Shown: positions 58,429 to 64,000 of the stretch, piece after piece
How positions within the stretch are numbered: position 1 is the first letter of the stretch
How the letters are laid out: each line of letters opens with the position of its first letter
Program-made: the position numbers and the translations under genes
Source: Pseudoduganella lurida
GTDB taxonomy: Bacteria; Pseudomonadota; Gammaproteobacteria; Burkholderiales; Burkholderiaceae_D
Assembly: GCF_007830455.1 (NCBI RefSeq)
Contig: NZ_VLLB01000012.1
Span: forward strand, 1-64,000
DNA length: 64,000 nt
Direction of reading: 5' to 3'
Notes under the pieces: generated by a model
The model's input: the letters and a program-made list of their open reading frames with translations, nothing else
Databases searched by the model: none
Told to the model about the DNA's origin: nothing

Positions 58429-58636
58429 TCTGGATTTCCCCGTCGCCCGCTCCCGCCATCGATGCGCTGGCGGCGGCCGTCACGGGCGCCTTGCTGGCAC
58501 TGCTGCGCCCTGTGCAGCCGGGGGGGGCGCCGGCCTGGCCTGGATCGCGGGCCGCTTCTGCCCGGGCGTGAAGGATGGCCAGCCCGTGACGGCCTGGACG
58601 CAGATGCAGTACGCCTTGGGTGCTCGAGTAAGCGGC

Positions 58637-59203
58637 TCAGCCGGGGCCGGCGCGCTTCATCTGCCGGTTCCACCACCACCACGACACGATCGCGTTGACC
58701 CAGTAGGCCGCATACAGCACGGCCGTCAGGTACAGGCCCCGGCTGGCATACAGCGGCACCGAGATCGTGTTCACCAGCACCCACACGGCCCACGTTTCGA
58801 TGCGCCGCCCCATCAGCAGGAACTGCGCCACCACGGAGAACGCCAGCACGGCCGAATCGATGAACGGCGCGTAGGCATCCGTGAACTCGCGCAGCATCAG
58901 GCCATACGCCACGGTGGCGGCGATGCCGGCCAGCGCCAGTCCCGCCAGCGTCTTCGTGCTGGCCGACGTGATGGGCAGCGCGCCGCCGCCGGCGCCGCGC
59001 AGCCACTGCACCCAGCCCGCCACGCACGTGAGGATGAAGAACACCTGCAGCGCCACGTCCGCATACAGCTGCACGCCGTAGAACAGCAGCGCGAACATGG
59101 CACAGCCGACGATGCCGGTCCACCACGAGTGCACATTGTTGCGGCCGGCAAGGACGATGGACACGGCCATCACGGCGTTCGCGGCAATCTCGAGTGGGGA
59201 CAC
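58637..59203 (-). CDS. pnuC: Nicotinamide riboside transporter PnuC (GTG start)
   Basis: The 188-residue protein has about seven membrane spans and the PnuC pattern: LEIAANAVMAVSIVLAGRNNVHSWWTG at the start, FYGVQLYADVALQVFFILTCVAGWVQW, and a Trp-rich C-terminal span (AIVSWWWWNRQMKRAGPG). PnuC imports nicotinamide riboside for NAD synthesis. I chose the GTG at 59203, preceded by AAGGAAAC; no ATG fits. The frame stays open upstream as antisense of the lectin gene. Confidence 0.88.
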   Translation of the reverse strand: MSPLEIAANAVMAVSIVLAGRNNVHSWWTGIVGCAMFALLFYGVQLYADVALQVFFILTCVAGWVQWLRGAGGGALPITSASTKTLAGLALAGIAATVAYGLMLREFTDAYAPFIDSAVLAFSVVAQFLLMGRRIETWAVWVLVNTISVPLYASRGLYLTAVLYAAYWVNAIVSWWWWNRQMKRAGPG

Positions 59204-59386
59204 AAAAGTTTCCTTTGCGGCAAAGTTTCGGCCATTGTCATGCAATACCCGCAAGATTGCAAACGGCCATTTGGCCCCGCGCCGGCCATCTGATACCGAA
59301 GTGAGCCGATACTGGTCTGTTGCCACCGGGACAGAACTCCGATACTGGCAACACGTCAATTCACTGCCGCCTTCCGGCCCACCGCA

Positions 59387-60400
59387 ATGTCGCTGCAACT
59401 GCTTCCTCCCTCCTCCGGCCGTGCCGGCCGCCGTTTCGATGGCGTGCTGCCGATGAACACCGCTTTCCGCACCGGCGACATCCTCGTTGCCGGCAACGGC
59501 CTGTATTTCGCCACGCTGCGCGCCGATGGCACCTTCGCCGTGTTCCGTGGCATCGACGACAACGATCCCGCCGCCCTGCTGTGGAGCAGCGGCCGGCCGG
59601 GGGAGACGGGCCCCTACTTCGCCATCGTGCAAAGCGACGGCAACTTCTGCGTCTACCGGGAGACGGGCGACGAAGGCAGTGGCTTCGGCTGGCACTGGGG
59701 CAGCCAGATGACGGCCAAGGGCAACGCGTTCTACGGCACCATGCAGGAGGACGGCAATTTCTCCGTCCGCAAGGGCCAGGGCCCGGCCGACAGCTGCGGC
59801 CTGATCTGGGCCACCGGCGCCACCGACCGGGTCGAGAGCATCGTCGAGGTGCTGCATATCGAATACGACCTGGGCAACGCCTGCGTGCTGCGCACCAGCC
59901 CGTCGAACGTGTACAACGAAACCGTCGTCAACTGCGACAAGGACCAGAAGCAGCACCGCCTGCGCGGCACCATCTCCGTGACCACCACGACCGCCTGGAA
60001 CAACGACATCACTGCCCGCTACAGCGCGGATGCCCATTTCCGCGCTCCCGTTCCCGTGGTGGATGGCGAGGCCATCGAGCTGACCGGTGCACCCACGCCC
60101 TTCCTGCCGGATGCCGCCTTCAGCGCCAGCAGCAGCTGGCATTTCGATACGCCGGTGGACGTGGCGCCGAACGCCTCGCTGCGCTCGGCCGTGTCGGTGA
60201 CGTATTCGACGATCTCGGTGCCCTACGTGCTGCTGGCGGCACTGCGTTTCGAATCGGGCGCGCGCGTGGTGGGCCCGCTGAAAGGCTCGTTCCGCGGCAC
60301 CAATCCGCACGGCACGCGGGCCAGCTTCGTGCCGCACGACCCGCTGCCGGACAATGCGCGCATGTTCGAACGCCGCCTGCAGGTACGCGCCGGTAACTGA
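59387..60400 (+). CDS. Lectin-like protein with putative aerolysin-type pore-forming domain
   Basis: The 337-residue protein has no signal peptide. Residues 24-146 look like a three-fold B-lectin (monocot mannose-lectin type) with repeats LRADGTFAVF (44-53), QSDGNFCVY (82-90) and QEDGNFSVR (120-128); the mannose-site pattern QxDxNxVxY is partly kept. Residues 150-325 are beta-rich with Ser/Thr-alternating stretches (GTISVTTTTAWNNDITARYS, AAFSASSSWHFDTPVDVAPN), which resembles the aerolysin/ETX-MTX2/natterin-type pore-former fold. That second call is weaker. Similar lectin-aerolysin fusions are known in fungi and fish. Its neighbours do not explain it. The start could be the ATG at 59453. Confidence 0.6.
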   Translation: MSLQLLPPSSGRAGRRFDGVLPMNTAFRTGDILVAGNGLYFATLRADGTFAVFRGIDDNDPAALLWSSGRPGETGPYFAIVQSDGNFCVYRETGDEGSGFGWHWGSQMTAKGNAFYGTMQEDGNFSVRKGQGPADSCGLIWATGATDRVESIVEVLHIEYDLGNACVLRTSPSNVYNETVVNCDKDQKQHRLRGTISVTTTTAWNNDITARYSADAHFRAPVPVVDGEAIELTGAPTPFLPDAAFSASSSWHFDTPVDVAPNASLRSAVSVTYSTISVPYVLLAALRFESGARVVGPLKGSFRGTNPHGTRASFVPHDPLPDNARMFERRLQVRAGN

Positions 60401-60493
60401 CTGGCTGCATCCGTTGCCGGGCCGCGTCAGTCGGCCCCGCGGCCCGCCCCCGGGGGATGATCGGCAAGGTGCGCAGTGCTATAGTGACCGGCT

Positions 60494-63400
60494 ATGAGCA
60501 CCGACCCGTCCGCCTCTGCCGAATCTGCCGTCGAAGCCGCCGCCGCGGATGGCCGCGTGCTGCTCGATGCGGCCCTGCTGAAGGGGTGGCGCAAGGCGCG
60601 CGGCCTGTCGCAGGAAGCGCTGGCCGAGCTGTGCTTCCACCGGCAGCTGTGCGTGTCCATCGCCTCCATCAAGCGCGCGGAAACGGGCAAGGCCGTGCTG
60701 TACCGCACTGCGCGGCACCTCGCCGAAGTCTATGACGTGGCGCTCGAACAGCTGCTGCCGGCCGCCGCTGCCAGTGCCACCGCTGGTGCCGGCACCGTCA
60801 TCCAGGCCAGGCCGGCGCCGGCCGACGATCCCGCCCGCTGGGTCATCCTGCTGCACCTCGAACTGGCCGCCCCGCCGGACCGTGCCTTGGCCGGCCACAT
60901 CGCCACTGCCGTGCTGCAGTTTGGCGGCCGGCTGGAAGTGCATGGCGGCGCGCGCCAGTGCGCCGTGTTCGGCCTGCCGCAGGCCTACCGCTCCGATGCC
61001 GAACGGGCGCTGCGCTGCGCGCTCGAACTGGCGCGCCATGTGGCACCGCTGGGCGGCCGCTCGATCGCGCTGCGGCTGGTGCGCTGGCAGCCGGACCAGG
61101 GCATGGAACAGGCTCCCGTGCCGGCTGCCGCGGCGGCACCTGCCGGGGTGGCGCAGCTGCCCGTCCACGTCACCGACAATCTGCTGCCCCAGCTGGACGG
61201 AAAATTCGTGTTTGCCGCGCGCGACGAGCACCTGCCGGGCTGGCGCCGCTGCATGGCGGCGGGCGATGGCGATGCGCTGCCGGCGCTGATCGGCCGCTAC
61301 GCCGAAACGCGCCAGTTCAAGGCATTGGCCGAAACGACGCTGGAAAGCCAGGCCGGCCACATCGTCTACCTGCGCGCCATGGCCGGCGTGGGCAAGAGCC
61401 GGCTGGCCCAGGAGTTCGCCGAAATCGCCCGCCAGGACGGCATCGCCTGCCACACCTGCGAGGTGCTCGATGCCGGGGCGGACGACTGGCGCGCACCGCT
61501 GGCGCAGCTGGCGAAAAGCCTGCTGGGCTGTGACATGACGGATGCCGGCATCGACGCCGCCATCACGCGCCTGAAACTGCCGGCCGACCTGCGGCTGTTC
61601 TACCGCGCGCTGTGCGGCGCCACGCTGGCGCCGGACGATGCGGCGCTGCATGCCGCCATGAGCCACGGCGTGCGCGAGGAAGGCATGGCGCAGGCCTTGA
61701 AGCTGCTGGTGCTGCGCGTGGCGCTGGCGCAGCCGCTGCTGATCGCGCTGGAAGACCTGCACTGGGGCGAGCCGAACCTGTTCGATGCGCTGGCCCGGCT
61801 GCTGGAAGAGACGCGCGAAGTACCGGTGCTGTGGGTGCTCACGTCGCGCGTCGACGACGATCCGCTGGAAACGGCGCTGCGCCCGCAGCTGTACGACGTG
61901 GCGCTGACGGTGTTCGACCTGGGGCCGATGAGCCCCCGCGAGGCGGCCGCGCTGGCCGACCAGTTCGAGCTCGATGCCGCCTTCCGCCGCCAGTGCGTGG
62001 AGCGCGCCCAGGGCAATCCGCTGTTCCTGACGCAGCTGCTGGCCAGCCCGGAACACCTGCTGCCGGACAGCCTGAAGCACCTGATCCAGGCGCGCCTGGA
62101 CGGCCTGGCGCCGGAGCAGGCCCGCGCCCTGCGCATGGCCGCCGTGTTCGGCAACCGCTTCGACCTGGCGCTGCTGCGCGAAGCCCTGGGCGACGCCGGC
62201 TACGAGCCGCAGGCCGGCGGGCGCAACAGCCTGCTGCGCCCGTCCGGCAAGGGGGCGTACGCGTTCGTGCACGATCTCGTCATGCAATGCATCTACGACG
62301 CGATCGATCCGGCCCAGCTGCGCCGCCTGCACCTGGCCGCCGCCGAAGTGTTCCGCACGCGCGATGCGGCCCTATGCGCGCAGCACCTGTACCACGCCCA
62401 CGATCCCGGCGCGCTGGACATCATGCTGGCGGCGATCCGCCTGCGCCTGGAGCAGCACGATTACGCGGGCGCGCTGGAACTGGCCAGCCAGTGCAACCGG
62501 GCCGATGCCACCACGCTGGCCTCCTTTCCGCTGGCGCTGCTGCGCGGCCAGGCCGCCGCCGGATTGGGCAAGATGGCCGAAGCGCGCCAGTACTACCGCC
62601 ATGCGATGACGCTGGCCGGCCGTCCGGAGGAACGCATCGAGGCCGTGATCGGCCTGGCGACGGCGCTCAACGTGCTGGAAGAACTGGAAGAAGAGGAGCG
62701 CCTGCTGGACGAGACGATCCCGCTGGCCATGTCCACCGGCGCGGAAGCGGCGCTGGGCCGCCTGCTGTACCTGAAGGGGAATATCTATTTCCCGCGCGGG
62801 AATTTCGGCGAGTGCCGCCGCTACCACGAGGATGCGGCGCGCTATGCGCAGGCCAGCGACATGGCCGAGACGCAGGCCCGCGCGCTGTCCGGCGTGGGCG
62901 ACTCCTACTACGCGCAGGGCCGCATGCGCCAGGCGCACCAGATGTTCAGCGAATGCCTGGCCATGTGCGAGCGCCACCGCTACGTGCACATCGAGGCCTC
63001 GAACCGCTCGGCGCTGGGGTCCACGCGCATCTACCTGGGCGAACCGGCAGCCGCGATCGACGACGCCATCGGCTCGGCGCTGCTGGCGCACAAGGTGGGC
63101 AACCGCCGCGCCGAGACCTTCGCGCGCATGACGGCCGGCTGGGCCCTCGTCGATGCGGGCCGCCTGGCGGAAGCGGAGGAACAGGTGGGCACGGGCCTGG
63201 AGCTGGCGCGCTCGATCGGCAGCGCGCGCTTCGACACCTTCCTGCAGGAGAGCGCGGCGCGCATCGCCTGGCTGCGCGGCGACCAGTTCGGCGCCGAGCG
63301 GCGCATCCTGAACGCCGTGGCCGACCTGGAAAAGCACCGGCTGCAGAACTTCATCGGCCCCTGGCTGATGGGCACCCTGGCACTGTTCACGCACGATGCC

Positions 63401-63727
63401 GCCACGCGCAAGCTGGCGCTGTTGAAGGGCGCGGCCTACCTGACGCGCGACTGCCTGGCGCACAACGCCTACCGCTTCTACCTCACCGCCGCCGAAGTGG
63501 CGCTGCAGGACGGCGACCTGGTCTCCGCCGGCTTCTACGCGGACCAGCTGGCCGCCTGCGCCAGCGAACCGTGCGCCTGGGTCGACCACCACGTGGCGCT
63601 GATCCGCGCCCAGCTGCAAGAGCGGGCCGCCCCCGAAACGCTGCGCACCCTGGCCGCCGACGGCCAGCGCTTCGGCTTCAGCCACACCGCCCCGTCGCTG
63701 CGCGCCCGGCTGCTGCTGGCCGCCTGA
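60494..63727 (+). CDS. HTH - cyclase-like - AAA/STAND ATPase - TPR regulator
   Basis: The 1077-residue protein has an N-terminal XRE-like helix-turn-helix (about 27-88; LLKGWRKARGLSQEALAELC). Residues 115-195 follow the class III nucleotide cyclase pattern (LEVHGGARQCAVFGLPQAYR, SDAERALRCALELARHV) but without the catalytic Asp/Lys residues, so a degenerate cyclase. A signalling ATPase follows, with Walker A AGVGKSRLAQEF (297-308) and the LLIALEDLHWGEP Walker B (about 415-427). The C-terminal half (about 640-1060) is TPR-like helical repeats. This fits a STAND-type transcription regulator. Its ligand and targets are unknown. Confidence 0.82.
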   Translation: MSTDPSASAESAVEAAAADGRVLLDAALLKGWRKARGLSQEALAELCFHRQLCVSIASIKRAETGKAVLYRTARHLAEVYDVALEQLLPAAAASATAGAGTVIQARPAPADDPARWVILLHLELAAPPDRALAGHIATAVLQFGGRLEVHGGARQCAVFGLPQAYRSDAERALRCALELARHVAPLGGRSIALRLVRWQPDQGMEQAPVPAAAAAPAGVAQLPVHVTDNLLPQLDGKFVFAARDEHLPGWRRCMAAGDGDALPALIGRYAETRQFKALAETTLESQAGHIVYLRAMAGVGKSRLAQEFAEIARQDGIACHTCEVLDAGADDWRAPLAQLAKSLLGCDMTDAGIDAAITRLKLPADLRLFYRALCGATLAPDDAALHAAMSHGVREEGMAQALKLLVLRVALAQPLLIALEDLHWGEPNLFDALARLLEETREVPVLWVLTSRVDDDPLETALRPQLYDVALTVFDLGPMSPREAAALADQFELDAAFRRQCVERAQGNPLFLTQLLASPEHLLPDSLKHLIQARLDGLAPEQARALRMAAVFGNRFDLALLREALGDAGYEPQAGGRNSLLRPSGKGAYAFVHDLVMQCIYDAIDPAQLRRLHLAAAEVFRTRDAALCAQHLYHAHDPGALDIMLAAIRLRLEQHDYAGALELASQCNRADATTLASFPLALLRGQAAAGLGKMAEARQYYRHAMTLAGRPEERIEAVIGLATALNVLEELEEEERLLDETIPLAMSTGAEAALGRLLYLKGNIYFPRGNFGECRRYHEDAARYAQASDMAETQARALSGVGDSYYAQGRMRQAHQMFSECLAMCERHRYVHIEASNRSALGSTRIYLGEPAAAIDDAIGSALLAHKVGNRRAETFARMTAGWALVDAGRLAEAEEQVGTGLELARSIGSARFDTFLQESAARIAWLRGDQFGAERRILNAVADLEKHRLQNFIGPWLMGTLALFTHDAATRKLALLKGAAYLTRDCLAHNAYRFYLTAAEVALQDGDLVSAGFYADQLAACASEPCAWVDHHVALIRAQLQERAAPETLRTLAADGQRFGFSHTAPSLRARLLLAA

Positions 63728-63752
63728 TCACCCGGTTCCTGTTGCAACCCCT

Positions 63753-63856
63753 GTCCTGGTGCCAGGCACCGGGACAATCCATATTGCAGAGCTCGTGTCC
63801 TGGTGCCAGGCACCGGGACATTGTCGGGTTCGTGGCATGGTGCCTGGCACCAGGAC
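63753..63856. repeat. Three copies of a GGTGCCAGGCACC palindromic repeat
   Basis: Two direct copies of GTCCTGGTGCCAGGCACCGG (63753 and 63797) and one inverted copy (ending 63856) lie between the STAND regulator stop and the convergent methyltransferase stop. The core GGTGCC-A-GGCACC is a perfect 6-bp stem. The arrangement of direct plus inverted copies resembles bacterial REP/BIME clusters. Confidence 0.85.
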
Positions 63857-63870
63857 ACGAACTCGGCAGT

Positions 63871-64000
63871 TCAACCGTTGCGCTGCAGGACGACGAGCAG
63901 CCCGGCGACATCGCTGCCGCTGTCCTGGCGCAGCGTGCAGGGTGCCAGCTCGCGCACCGTGAAGCCGTGGCGCGCGGCCAGCGTTTCGATATACGAAGCG
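63871..64000 (-). CDS. C-terminal end of a methyltransferase-like protein (cut by window edge)
   Basis: Only the last 42 codons are in the window: SYIETLAARHGFTVRELAPC, then TLRQDSGSDVAGLLVVLQRNG and TGA. The pattern (end of a Rossmann-type domain with a final LLVVLQR strand) is typical of SAM-dependent methyltransferases of the TPR-associated type. This is a weak call from a short piece. Confidence 0.55.
   Translation of the reverse strand, partial: ASYIETLAARHGFTVRELAPCTLRQDSGSDVAGLLVVLQRNG

Noticed and set aside
58429-58636. Possible gene remnant with an eight-G run between the REC-AraC gene and pnuC
   Set aside because: Short protein-like stretches occur on both sides of the G run, but I could not match them to a family and there is no ribosome site. 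A pseudogene is possible but unsupported.

Overview
This window looks like chromosome from a high-G+C betaproteobacterium, most plausibly an Oxalobacteraceae member of the Massilia/Duganella type. The reasons are the strong G/C third-position bias, many short intergenic gaps, a PhaM-like granule protein, TonB-dependent receptors, a Gram-negative porin, and small families of palindromic repeats (GGGGACAGACCCC and GGTGCCAGGCACC types). The assignment is an inference from gene content. I see no rRNA, tRNA, CRISPR array, prophage or intact insertion sequence.

Layout. 1-3.2 kb (minus): the start of a TonB-dependent receptor cut by the window edge, then a coupled set of Tat-exported flavin amine oxidase, cytochrome c and RidA-like protein. 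3.5-5.3 kb: a lone TnsB-like transposase whose first two catalytic acids appear to be lost. 5.6-10.9 kb: a DEAD-box RNA helicase with two RNA-binding domains, two alpha/beta hydrolases, a thioesterase and a DUF3016 protein. 11-13.9 kb: a PhoX-like phosphatase behind a Pho-box-like site, and a Nei/Fpg glycosylase. 14-17.2 kb: a REC-HD-GYP regulator convergent with a GAF histidine kinase. 17.3-20.5 kb: a hypothetical protein, a porin, a small membrane protein and queC. 20.6-26.9 kb: tamA-tamB. 27-29.7 kb: small and membrane proteins of unknown role and a YfcH-type epimerase. 29.8-31.5 kb: a HipA kinase followed by an HTH-DUF3606 partner. 31.7-38.6 kb: crtE-X-Y-I-B with convergent, overlapping crtZ, then a DUF2141 protein. 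38.8-41 kb: a second TonB-dependent receptor. 41-46 kb: a MukBEF-like condensin operon (kleisin, small subunit, SMC) with no nuclease gene beside it. 46.2-48.2 kb: two DUF3108 proteins. 48.3-60 kb: PhaM-like protein, a histidine kinase/REC-TPR pair, mnmC-tag, an HD-GYP protein, OsmC, DUF4142, an HxlR regulator, a REC-AraC regulator and pnuC. 59.4-63.7 kb: a B-lectin/aerolysin-like protein and a 1077-residue HTH/cyclase-like/ATPase/TPR regulator. The last 130 bases hold the end of a methyltransferase-like gene.

How the genes fit together. The crt genes encode a full route from farnesyl diphosphate to zeaxanthin glucosides (GGPP, phytoene, lycopene, beta-carotene, zeaxanthin, glucoside). The amine oxidase, cytochrome c and RidA set suggests a periplasmic amine dehydrogenase that passes electrons to a cytochrome and has its imine product hydrolysed on the spot. 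TamA and TamB form the outer-membrane protein/lipid translocation module. Several genes are signalling proteins (two HD-GYP proteins, two histidine kinases, REC-TPR and REC-AraC regulators), consistent with a soil or surface bacterium. The most unusual items are the apparently dead TnsB-like protein, the amine oxidase set, the lectin/pore-former-like protein, the HipA/HTH-DUF3606 pair and the nuclease-less condensin operon.
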